Shown: positions 26,122 through 33,480 of the stretch, in pieces
How positions within the stretch are numbered: position 1 is the stretch's first letter
Layout: each line of letters opens with the position of its first letter
From: an uncultured Methanobrevibacter sp.
Lineage (GTDB): Archaea; Methanobacteriota; Methanobacteria; Methanobacteriales; Methanobacteriaceae
Assembly: GCA_900319985.1 (NCBI GenBank)
Contig: ONQL01000002.1
Location: 6,666 to 70,665 of the forward strand
Length of the DNA stretch: 64,000 nucleotides
Direction of reading: 5' to 3'
Program-made: the position numbers and the translations under genes
Notes under the pieces: model-generated
The model's database searches: none
Told to the model about the DNA's origin: nothing
The model's input: the letters and a program-made list of their open reading frames with translations, nothing else

Positions 26122-26239
26122 GTAACTAATAGTATTTAAAAGTATCCTTGAAAAAACAGAAAAAATAATCGGATAATATTATTTATATATCAAATTACCA
26201 AACTATTATTAACTAAAAAAATATATTAAAGGTTGTCAT

Positions 26240-26854
26240 ATGGTAGCAGAAAAGATTACGCAATGCATGAAACCCCATGGCGAAGAAGGCAAGCAAACAA
26301 TTGAAAATATGAATGAAAATCACAGGGAAATCTCAAAATTTGCATTTGAATGTGTTAATGTCAATATCGATGCCAAAATTTTAGACATTGGCTGTGGAGG
26401 AGGAGTCAACATTGAAAAATTCCTCAAGTTAACAGGCAATAATGTTGATGGACTGGATTATTCGGAAGTTTCAGTGGCAGCATCCATAAAACAAAACAAA
26501 AAATCAGTGGATAACGGACGATGCAAAATCATTCAAGCAGATGTGAGCAATATGCCGATTGAAAATGAATCTTATGATTTGGTATCTGCATTTGAGACAA
26601 TTTATTTCTGGCCAAATATACAAGAAACATTTAAAGAAGTTTCAAGAATCATCAAACCAAACGGACATTTCATGATAGCTCAGGGAACTGACGGAAATCA
26701 TCCCGACGATGAAAAATGGTTAGCTACCGTTGAAGGAATGAAAGTTTACACATCCCCACAATTGGAAAAATATTTACTTGATGCGGGATTTAGTGAAGTT
26801 GAAAGTTTTAAAAAAGAAAATGATTATATTATGGTAGTTATTGCTAAAAAATAA
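26240..26854 (+). CDS. Class I SAM-dependent methyltransferase
   Basis: 204 residues with motif I ILDIGCGGGVNIEKFL (about residues 47-62), an acidic ribose-binding VDGLDYSE, motif II DVSNMPIENESYDLVSAFETIYFW and motif III IIKPNGHFMIAQG. The N-terminal MKPHGEEGKQTIENMN matches a small-molecule methyltransferase subgroup. The acceptor is unknown. It is divergent from the amidotransferase/ligase operon, sharing a 175-bp region that carries the two palindromes, and is convergent with the ThiS-like gene, 3 nt away. Confidence 0.88.
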   Translation: MVAEKITQCMKPHGEEGKQTIENMNENHREISKFAFECVNVNIDAKILDIGCGGGVNIEKFLKLTGNNVDGLDYSEVSVAASIKQNKKSVDNGRCKIIQADVSNMPIENESYDLVSAFETIYFWPNIQETFKEVSRIIKPNGHFMIAQGTDGNHPDDEKWLATVEGMKVYTSPQLEKYLLDAGFSEVESFKKENDYIMVVIAKK

Positions 26855-26857
26855 CTA

Positions 26858-27058
26858 CTATCCACCATATATAATTTGAACCAATTGAATTTCATCACCG
26901 TCTTCAATTACACTCTCCTCAATGGACAGCTCCCCATTTTGTTTTGCAACAATTGTCTGGGAAGATAACTCCAGATCATCCAACAGATTTTTTATAGTGT
27001 AATTTTCTTTTAGCTGTCTTGTTTCATTAATATCTTTAAACTTTAAGTTAAAATTCAT
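26858..27058 (-). CDS. ThiS/MoaD-like sulfur carrier protein
   Basis: 66 residues of the beta-grasp ubiquitin-like fold (LKENYTIKNLLDDLEL, IVAKQNGEL, EDGDEIQLVQIIYGG). It ends exactly in Gly-Gly, the site that is adenylated and thiocarboxylated by a ThiF/MoeB-type partner; such a partner is encoded at 28552. It could serve thiamine, molybdopterin or another sulfur-containing product. GGAG lies upstream of the ATG and the TAACAATTGTTA palindrome is centred 31 nt before it, tying it to the fdhD and amidotransferase units. Confidence 0.88.
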   Translation of the reverse strand: MNFNLKFKDINETRQLKENYTIKNLLDDLELSSQTIVAKQNGELSIEESVIEDGDEIQLVQIIYGG

Positions 27059-27083
27059 CGAAATTCTCCAATATTTTAATTAT

Positions 27084-27095
27084 TAACAATTGTTA
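27084..27095. promoter_or_regulatory. Cluster palindrome TAACAATTGTTA, copy 3
   Basis: Perfect 12-bp palindrome, centre 31 nt upstream of the ThiS-like ATG. Minus strand reads AATATAACAATTGTTAAT with the TATA-like ATATAA at its upstream edge. Confidence 0.7.
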
Positions 27096-27248
27096 TATTG
27101 CTTTCTTTATTTTTAAAGATTTCTATTGAAAAACATCAAAAACACATTACAAAATGCAAATAATCATTTCACCTTAGGAAAATATTCCAATTTAAAAAAT
27201 TCAAAATATTTATATAGTAATTGATACCAATTTAACTTTATGGAAAAA

Positions 27249-27262
27249 ATAACTATTGTTAT
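27249..27262. promoter_or_regulatory. Cluster palindrome, copy 4 (imperfect)
   Basis: ATAACTATTGTTAT: arms ATAAC/GTTAT intact, centre altered. Minus strand reads CTATATAACAATAGTTAT. About 190 nt upstream of the ThiS-like start, so either a distal site or the operator of an unannotated transcript. Confidence 0.5.
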
Positions 27263-27268
27263 ATAGTT

Positions 27269-27388
27269 TTATTTCGAAGAGATTCTTAATTTTCCATACT
27301 CTCGGGCAATATTTAAAAAGACATAACTGGTAAAAGTGGCAAATAAATAATTTCCCATTAGATTGTTCAATAACATCCAAAATACCAT
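27269..27388 (-). CDS. Possible small hydrophobic ORF or membrane-protein remnant
   Basis: A 39-codon frame from ATG 27388 to TAA 27269, reading MVFWMLLNNLMGNYLF at the start and ending AREYGKLRISSK. It is hydrophobic in its first two thirds and ends in a basic tail. It has no clear ribosome binding site. It could be the C-terminal scrap of a lost membrane gene or a true small protein. Confidence 0.3.
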   Translation of the reverse strand: MVFWMLLNNLMGNYLFATFTSYVFLNIAREYGKLRISSK

Positions 27389-27409
27389 GTTATAACTAAA
27401 AAAAAAGTA

Positions 27410-27458
27410 TTGGGTTCAATATTACTCCTTAAATATTAAACTCACTTTTTGAACCCAA
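27410..27458. repeat. Inverted repeat TTGGGTTCAA / TTGAACCCAA
   Basis: Perfect 10-bp arms at 27410-27419 and 27449-27458 with a 29-nt spacer. It lies about 75 nt before the LarE-like ATG. It could form a hairpin in a leader RNA or act as a protein-binding site; the GGTTCAA sequence alone resembles a tRNA T-arm but no other tRNA part is present. Confidence 0.5.
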
Positions 27459-27532
27459 ATATAAATTAAGAGTATCTATTAAATGCTCTTAAATTATTTA
27501 AATTTAAGAAAACAAACCAATATATAGATAAA

Positions 27533-28543
27533 ATGAAACTAGAAGAAAAAATTAATATTGTTGAAAATATTTTAAAAGATAAAAAAGTTGCAATTGGATT
27601 TTCCGGTGGAGCTGATTCTACATTGATAGCTTATCTATCTTCCAAATTTGCAAAAGACACTTTAGCTATCACTATCGATAATCACATACTGCCGACAGAT
27701 TTTATTGAGAATGCCAAAAAAGCAACTGAGTCTTTTGGAATAAAACATGAAATAATCGATATTAATTTTTATGAAGACAGTGCATTTTTATCAAATGATT
27801 CCAGTAGGTGTTATGCCTGCAGAGACTTAATGTATACCCAAATTGAACAATTGGCCAAAAAAAGAGGATTTGACTTTATTTGCGACGGAAACAACATCAG
27901 TGATTTGGTGATTGATAGGCCTGGAATATTAATAACATATAAAAAAGGCTTCAAAACACCATTCATTGATGCTAAATTAACATCCAAAGAGATTCATGAA
28001 TACTTAAATAAAAACAATATCTCCTATTCAAAGTCAACAACCTGTCTTGCAACTAGAATTCCTACAGATACTCCAACAACTTATGAAAAAATTAAAAGAA
28101 TCAGTTATTGTGAGGATTATATTCTAGCGAATACTGACTGTGAAATTGTTAAAGTTAGAGACAATGGGAAATTTGGTATTATTGAAGTAGATAATTTAGA
28201 TGAAATTACAAAAGAGAATAAATATAATCAAATTAATGATGAATTAAAAAGACATGGATTCAAAAAAGTTGCTTTAGATTTATCACAAATCGATGATGAT
28301 GAATACATTGATATTGATTATGATAACAGTTCCTTTTCATACCAATTACCATATACAATAAACCTTGAAAATACCAAAAAACAATTAGGCGATGAAATCA
28401 TTTCTGAATCAAAAGATGAAATTAACCTTGAACACATCTCCATTTCTGAAAACGGATTAATCGAGGGACATGATTTGGAAAGTTATGAAATTGCATTAGA
28501 TACATTTATGGAGATATTGCCAAGACTTAGAAGAAATATTTAG
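27533..28543 (+). CDS. ATP-dependent sulfur transferase, LarE family (three-cysteine type)
   Basis: 336 residues. N-terminal PP-loop ATP pyrophosphatase motif GFSGGADST (residues 22-30) and the LarE-like CYACRDLMYTQI, CDGNNISD, DRPG and TTCLATRIP blocks. LarE adds sulfur to carboxylates of the nickel-pincer precursor. Lactobacillus LarE sacrifices one cysteine; other members carry three cysteines that bind a [4Fe-4S] cluster and act catalytically. Here C93, C96 and C171 give the three-cysteine layout. No larB/larC gene is in the window, so the substrate may differ. The adenylyltransferase gene follows after 8 nt. It may work with the ThiS-like protein or fdhD pathway. Confidence 0.85.
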   Translation: MKLEEKINIVENILKDKKVAIGFSGGADSTLIAYLSSKFAKDTLAITIDNHILPTDFIENAKKATESFGIKHEIIDINFYEDSAFLSNDSSRCYACRDLMYTQIEQLAKKRGFDFICDGNNISDLVIDRPGILITYKKGFKTPFIDAKLTSKEIHEYLNKNNISYSKSTTCLATRIPTDTPTTYEKIKRISYCEDYILANTDCEIVKVRDNGKFGIIEVDNLDEITKENKYNQINDELKRHGFKKVALDLSQIDDDEYIDIDYDNSSFSYQLPYTINLENTKKQLGDEIISESKDEINLEHISISENGLIEGHDLESYEIALDTFMEILPRLRRNI

Positions 28544-28551
28544 GTGATGAA

Positions 28552-29307
28552 ATGCCAACAAGATACATCGGTGATGGATACTGGGAAATAGCTTCCCGTC
28601 AAATGAGTATTGTAACAAGAAGTGAACAGGAAAGATTCAAAGATGGAAAAATCACAGTTATCGGCTGTGGAGGAATTGGTGGAGAAACCATAGAAATGCT
28701 TGCCAGAATGGGAATTGGAGAACTTGTGTTAGTCGATAAGGATGCATTTGATTTATCCAATTTAAATAGACAAACCTTAGCAACAATTTCCGATTTGGGT
28801 CTTGATAAAAGTGCAGTAGCTGCAGAAAAGGTAAGATTAATCAATCCATACGTTAAAACTACCATTTTCAATGAACATGTCGATCAAAGCAATATCGGAA
28901 AAGTAATTGGAGACTCAGACATCGTTATTGACGCTTTGGATAACGTATTGACAAGAGTCATTGTTTCAAGAGCCGCCAAAGAAAAAGGAATTCCATACAT
29001 TCATGGAGCAATTCACGGTACATTGGGTCAGATTACAGTATTTTTACCTAATAGTAATAAGACATATGAAGAAATGTTTAACCTACCTTCTATCGGTCAT
29101 GAATTAGATGATGAAACAATTGACGCTTTAAAAAATGTAACTTCAGGAGTGCCTCCCGTTATTGGACCAACACCAAATTTAATTGGATGTCTTGAAGCAT
29201 TTGAAGCTTATAAAATAATAACTGGAGTCGGAAAAGTTACCGTAGCTCCAAACATATTAACATTCGACTTATTAGATTTAAGTTCATTTTCATTAGATGA
29301 ACTTTAA
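28552..29307 (+). CDS. ThiF/MoeB/HesA family adenylyltransferase
   Basis: 251 residues of the E1-like family that adenylates Gly-Gly C-termini of ThiS/MoaD-type proteins. ATP-binding motif VIGCGGIGGETIEML (about 36-50), VDKDAFDLSNLNRQ with the adenylation Asp and Arg, and Lys in GLDKSAVA. The CxxC zinc pairs of MoeB/ThiF appear absent: HGAIHGTLGQITVFL carries no cysteine where ThiF/MoeB often has one. It may therefore act only in adenylation, with LarE as sulfur donor. Operon with the LarE-like gene; convergent with fdhD, 5 nt apart. Confidence 0.88.
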   Translation: MPTRYIGDGYWEIASRQMSIVTRSEQERFKDGKITVIGCGGIGGETIEMLARMGIGELVLVDKDAFDLSNLNRQTLATISDLGLDKSAVAAEKVRLINPYVKTTIFNEHVDQSNIGKVIGDSDIVIDALDNVLTRVIVSRAAKEKGIPYIHGAIHGTLGQITVFLPNSNKTYEEMFNLPSIGHELDDETIDALKNVTSGVPPVIGPTPNLIGCLEAFEAYKIITGVGKVTVAPNILTFDLLDLSSFSLDEL

Positions 29308-29312
29308 ATCAT

Positions 29313-30143
29313 CTATTTTTCTAAATTTACCCTTTCCGGTGCTGTATATACAGTAAATCTATTATCACGAACAAAACCAATCACAGTAATATTCCCTGCA
29401 CGAGCTACATCAATACCTGATGATGCCGGTGCGGCATTTGAGATAATGATTGGAATTCCAACACGAATCACCTTTATCAGCATGTCAGCAGGCATTCTTC
29501 CACTATATGAAATATAGCATTTTGAAAAATCATATCCTTCCTTTGAAGCAGCCCCAATAACCTTGTCAACCGCCACGTGACGGCTCACATCTTCACGAAT
29601 TATAATGTTATCATCATATTTTAGCTGAGCAACATGCACCCCTGCAGTCTTTTGCCAAATTTTTGCCTCATCGGTTAAATGTTCCATATCCTTAATTATT
29701 TGAGTTGCATTAATTTTTAAATCAGAATTGTTTGGCTCAATGGTCTTTAATTCTGACCTTATCCCACCTGCATTATCCGAGTTCACACCCTGATACTCTA
29801 AAAGTCTGCAAACGCAGGCATGCTCACAGTTCCCTTTTCTTTCCTGAACAATGCCTTCCTGTTCCATGTCTTCTTCAGGGTCGTGTGAGAGTTTTGTTGA
29901 AACCAACACATTAGTTCCGTCGAGTTTGATTGATTCAATATCAGAATAATCCTTAATCAAACCTTCTCCAAGACAGTATCCTATAGCAAAGTCTTCTAAA
30001 TCTTTAGGATATGTTGAAAATTTTCTTGGAGGCAAATAATCTATAAACAAATAAGTATATTCATCATCGACACTGTTTTCTTTAATGATATTATAATCCC
30101 CAGCTTTCCATTGGATAACTTCAGTTTGTCTTAAAAATTCCAT
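29313..30143 (-). CDS. fdhD: Formate dehydrogenase accessory sulfurtransferase FdhD
   Basis: 276 residues from the ATG at 30143 (GGAG 7-10 nt upstream; the frame continues to 30173 without support). FdhD passes sulfur from a cysteine desulfurase to the Mo/W cofactor of formate dehydrogenase. Seen: FIDYLPPRKFSTYPKDLEDFAIGYCLGEGLI, the central cysteine patch NCEHACVCRLL (C106, C110, C112, unlike the usual CGxCG), the TAGVHVAQL block, EDVSRHVAVDKVIG, SYSGRMPADMLIKV and SNAAPASSGIDVAR. Methanobrevibacter species grow on formate. A palindrome copy is centred 30 nt before the ATG and abuts a TATAAATA box. Confidence 0.92.
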   Translation of the reverse strand: MEFLRQTEVIQWKAGDYNIIKENSVDDEYTYLFIDYLPPRKFSTYPKDLEDFAIGYCLGEGLIKDYSDIESIKLDGTNVLVSTKLSHDPEEDMEQEGIVQERKGNCEHACVCRLLEYQGVNSDNAGGIRSELKTIEPNNSDLKINATQIIKDMEHLTDEAKIWQKTAGVHVAQLKYDDNIIIREDVSRHVAVDKVIGAASKEGYDFSKCYISYSGRMPADMLIKVIRVGIPIIISNAAPASSGIDVARAGNITVIGFVRDNRFTVYTAPERVNLEK

Positions 30144-30167
30144 TTTTTCAACTCCAATTATAAATAT

Positions 30168-30179
30168 TAACAATTGTGA
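30168..30179. promoter_or_regulatory. Cluster palindrome, copy 5 (fdhD)
   Basis: TAACAATTGTGA, one mismatch from the perfect palindrome; centre 30 nt before the fdhD ATG. A TATAAATA element on the minus strand (30187-30180) abuts it, so a bound protein would block the promoter. Confidence 0.7.
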
Positions 30180-30240
30180 TATTTATAGTTTAAAAGTGAA
30201 AACAAGTAGATTAACTAATTCTTACCAAATCGTTGAAATC

Positions 30241-32703
30241 TTAAAATAATTCTTTTTCAGCCAGATATTTTCCTGTTAAACTTCCAGGGGCGTTTATAAT
30301 GTCATCCAAATTTCCGCTGGCTAAAATTTCACCACCCCAATTTTCATCATCTATTCCAATATCAATAATATAATCCGCATTAGCTATTAAGTCCAAATCA
30401 TGTTCAATAACAATAACAGTTGCTCCTCTGTCAATCAAATTATCCAAAACATCAATTAAGACCTTGACATCCAACGGATGAAGACCTATTGTCGGCTCAT
30501 CAAAAATAAAGATTGAATTCTTTTGGGATTTTCCAATTTCCGATGCCAATTTAAGCCTTTGTGCTTCTCCACCGGACAGGCTTGGAGTAGCTTCACCCAA
30601 TGTCAGATACCCCAATCCCAAATCAGACAGCTTTTGCAGTTTGGAGGTTACCTTCTTAAGACCAAACAGTTCTTCGAGAGCTTCATCTATTGTTAATGTC
30701 ATGATGTCTGCAAGAGACAGACCATTGAATTTTGTTTTTTCAATATCTCCATTGTATCTTGTCCCTTCACAGTCCGGACAGGTCATCTCCACATCAGGAA
30801 GGAACTGCACATCCATAGAAACACTGCCAGTTCCATTGCATGTTTCACACCTTAATTTTCCAGTGTTGTATGAAAAATCAGCCGTTTTATATTCATCAGA
30901 CAATTTGGAAAACTCTCTTCTCAAATCATCAAGGACCTTTGAATATGTTGCAACGGTACTTCTCACATTCTTTCCTATGGGAACGCTGTCAATCAAATCA
31001 ATTTTTTTAATATCTCCACATTCCAAATCATGAACATCTTCAGGCAAATTTTCATCATTAATATATGCTTTAACTGCAGGATAAAGAGCTTCTAGAAGCA
31101 ATGTTGTTTTTCCACTTCCCGAAACACCAGTTACAGCAGTCAACTTACCTTTTGGAATCTGAACATTCATTGGCTTTACATTATGAATTTCAGAGGTTTT
31201 TATGTTAATGAATCCATTATCAAAAACATCCCCAGATTTATTTCTTATAATGATTTTTTCGGAATTTGACAAAAATGGTGCAATCTGTGACGATTCATCA
31301 GCTTTGATTTCATCAAGAGTTCCCTGCGCTATGATATTTCCGCCATCTGCACCTGCAGTTGGACCCAATTCAACCATATAATCCGCAATACTTAATATTT
31401 TTGTATCATGGTCAACCAAAACAATTGAATTTCCATCCTCAACCAATCGTCTTATAACGCTTATCAGTCCATTGACATTATCCGGATGCAGACCGATTGA
31501 CGGTTCATCCAAAACATACAATACTCCGGTTGTATGATTTCTTAAGGTTTTGGCAAGTTGCATTCTTTGAAGTTCACCTGTAGACAAGGTATTTGCAGGC
31601 CGTTCAAGCGAAATATAGCTTAAACCCAAATCAAGTAAAATATCAGCATTGTCCATGAATTCATCTAGAATATTTTCAGCCATCGGCCTGACATTCTCCG
31701 GAAGCTCATCTACGACATTCTGAATCCATATAACCAGCTCCTTGAGATTCATCTTACAGGCTTCAGCAAGATTAATCCCACCCAAAAGAGTTTCACGAGC
31801 TTTGGAGTTGAGTCTTGTTCCGCAACAATCAGGACAGACCTGTGTTGTTAGATACTTATTAATCCTTTGAAGTCCCTTTTCCGTTTTTGCTTTTTTAAGG
31901 GCTTCCTCTACGGCCTTATGGGCATTTCTATATTCTGCATTCAATTCAAATAACTTACCGTTTTTGGAAGGGATGTTAATGTATCTTTTAACTGCAGGGC
32001 CGTTGTAGACAATGTCTTTTTCCTCATCGGTCAAATCTTTAAACGGAACATCGATTCTAACACCCAGCTCTCCTGCAACATGATACATCCATGAAATGCC
32101 GAACATGTTCCATGACTCGACTGCACCATCCTCAAGAGTTTTTGTTTCATCACCAACCAATGTGGAATCATCAATACCTCTAATAAATCCATTTCCGCTG
32201 CATGTGGGACATGCTCCATCTGAGTTGAATGCATATTCCTCTGCACCCAAACCATAGAATTCTTCACCACAGACAGGACATACAATAGGAATTTCACGAG
32301 CCACATTCACAGTTGGCTCCTGCAGGTGACCATTCGGACAGGTGTAGCTGCCACATCGGGAATATAATAATCTTAATGAGTTTAAAAGTTCTGTTGATGT
32401 TCCAAAAGTTGACCTGATATTTGGAACATTAGGACGCTGATGGAGCGCCAGGGCTGCCGGAACATACTGTATCAAATCAACCTGCGCCTTTTCCGATTGT
32501 GAAATTCTTCGACGAGTATATGTTGAAAGAGCATCCAAATATCTTCTAGATCCTTCAGAGTACAGTACACCCAACGCAAGTGAAGATTTCCCGCTTCCGG
32601 AAACTCCAGAAACAGCCACAATCTTTCCAAGAGGAATGTCAACATCAATATTTTTCAAGTTATGAACTTTAGCTCCACGAATGATAATCATGTCCTGATA
32701 CAT
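30241..32703 (-). CDS. UvrA-like ABC protein (UvrA2/DrrC type), orphan
   Basis: 820 residues with two ABC ATPase modules of UvrA type: Walker A SGVSGSGKSSLALGVLY (about 33) and TGVSGSGKTTLLLEAL (about 530), signature segments LSTGELQRMQLAK and LSGGEAQRLKLAS, Walker B-like VLYVLDEPSIGLHP and IFIFDEPTIGLHP. Zinc-finger cysteines occur as CPVCGEEF, CPTCSGNG, CPDCCGTR, CETCNGTG and CPDCEGTR. It is shorter than canonical UvrA (about 940 residues), mainly in the first module, as in the UvrA2 class linked to drug tolerance. No uvrB or uvrC is nearby. A role in DNA repair or resistance is unproven. Confidence 0.88.
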   Translation of the reverse strand: MYQDMIIIRGAKVHNLKNIDVDIPLGKIVAVSGVSGSGKSSLALGVLYSEGSRRYLDALSTYTRRRISQSEKAQVDLIQYVPAALALHQRPNVPNIRSTFGTSTELLNSLRLLYSRCGSYTCPNGHLQEPTVNVAREIPIVCPVCGEEFYGLGAEEYAFNSDGACPTCSGNGFIRGIDDSTLVGDETKTLEDGAVESWNMFGISWMYHVAGELGVRIDVPFKDLTDEEKDIVYNGPAVKRYINIPSKNGKLFELNAEYRNAHKAVEEALKKAKTEKGLQRINKYLTTQVCPDCCGTRLNSKARETLLGGINLAEACKMNLKELVIWIQNVVDELPENVRPMAENILDEFMDNADILLDLGLSYISLERPANTLSTGELQRMQLAKTLRNHTTGVLYVLDEPSIGLHPDNVNGLISVIRRLVEDGNSIVLVDHDTKILSIADYMVELGPTAGADGGNIIAQGTLDEIKADESSQIAPFLSNSEKIIIRNKSGDVFDNGFINIKTSEIHNVKPMNVQIPKGKLTAVTGVSGSGKTTLLLEALYPAVKAYINDENLPEDVHDLECGDIKKIDLIDSVPIGKNVRSTVATYSKVLDDLRREFSKLSDEYKTADFSYNTGKLRCETCNGTGSVSMDVQFLPDVEMTCPDCEGTRYNGDIEKTKFNGLSLADIMTLTIDEALEELFGLKKVTSKLQKLSDLGLGYLTLGEATPSLSGGEAQRLKLASEIGKSQKNSIFIFDEPTIGLHPLDVKVLIDVLDNLIDRGATVIVIEHDLDLIANADYIIDIGIDDENWGGEILASGNLDDIINAPGSLTGKYLAEKELF

Positions 32704-32751
32704 GATTTAACATTTGCTTTTGAAGTATAATAATCTTGTCAAAGATAATTG

Positions 32752-33315
32752 TTAATAACCTTCATCATCAAAGAATTTTTTAACCTTCAAGTAAAATTCT
32801 TCACTGGAAAATCCAAAATCATCATTAAAAGATTTGTAAGCCAGTTCACAATCCTTAACCAAGTCAAATTTAAAATCAGGGCATTTATTGAATAATTTTT
32901 TAAAACAAGTTTTAGAATATTCAGACAATGGTACCTCTTCATAAGGGATTTTATCGATAATCATCTTCATTGAACTGGAAAGAACAGTAAATTGCAGAGC
33001 TGAAACATATGCATCATAATACTCCCCATAATCCAGATTAACATCAAAATAAATCATGAAATTAACAAGCACATGAGAAACCCAAATTATGGAATTCGGT
33101 TCAAATTTTTCCAATTGCAAATCCGTAAATTTAAAAAGCAAATCAGGTAAACCCATACTTTCATTATCTTTACAAAATTCCATAAACTCTTCAAAAGAAT
33201 AATTTGTAAGATAGCTAAGATAAGCATCCTTAAATTGCTCATCACAGGGATATTTTTTAATCTTTTTTAAATCTTTGCGTCTCAATATTTTTGGATATGT
33301 AAACATGGAAATCAT
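32752..33315 (-). CDS. Hypothetical protein, helical
   Basis: 187 residues from the ATG at 33315 (GATGAG upstream; a second ATG at 33306). Cytosolic, rich in Phe/Tyr and acidic residues, probably all-helical (FEEFMEFCKDNESMG, YDAYVSALQFTVLSS). No recognised domain. It precedes the UvrA-like gene by about 50 nt on the same strand and could share its transcript. Confidence 0.65.
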   Translation of the reverse strand: MISMFTYPKILRRKDLKKIKKYPCDEQFKDAYLSYLTNYSFEEFMEFCKDNESMGLPDLLFKFTDLQLEKFEPNSIIWVSHVLVNFMIYFDVNLDYGEYYDAYVSALQFTVLSSSMKMIIDKIPYEEVPLSEYSKTCFKKLFNKCPDFKFDLVKDCELAYKSFNDDFGFSSEEFYLKVKKFFDDEGY

Positions 33316-33480
33316 TACTCATCTAATTACCGAAACCATTGAACAATCATTGGATTTGAATATTTCCAGTTCAAATCGTGCTAATCATTTAATAGTTGAG
33401 AGTAATCTAAAATTAGTTCTTTTATCTGATAATATGTTCTCGCAGAATTATATCATGAAAAAAATAGTGTAAAAAAAGAA

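Larger units (their letters stand above)
27059..27532. other. 474-bp intergenic region with two palindromes and a long inverted repeat
   Basis: It holds palindrome copies 3 and 4, a minus-strand TATA-like ACTATATAAATA around 27207-27218, a possible 39-codon minus-strand ORF (27269-27388), an inverted repeat at 27410-27458 and a short AAGAG/CTCTT repeat at about 27468-27491. It separates the ThiS-like gene from the LarE-like gene, transcribed away from each other. The region is long for this genome. Confidence 0.6.

Noticed and set aside
27410..27458. GGTTCAA stretch as a tRNA T-arm
   Set aside because: No acceptor, D or anticodon arms could be found around it; it is better explained as an inverted repeat.
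30241..32703. Canonical UvrA of the nucleotide excision repair UvrABC
   Set aside because: It is shorter than UvrA, has no neighbouring uvrB/uvrC, and matches the UvrA2 class better, so no gene symbol was given.
33275..33472. Plus-strand 65-codon frame between the hypothetical gene and purA
   Set aside because: It overlaps the start of the minus-strand gene, lacks a ribosome binding site and family resemblance; it covers the shared upstream region.
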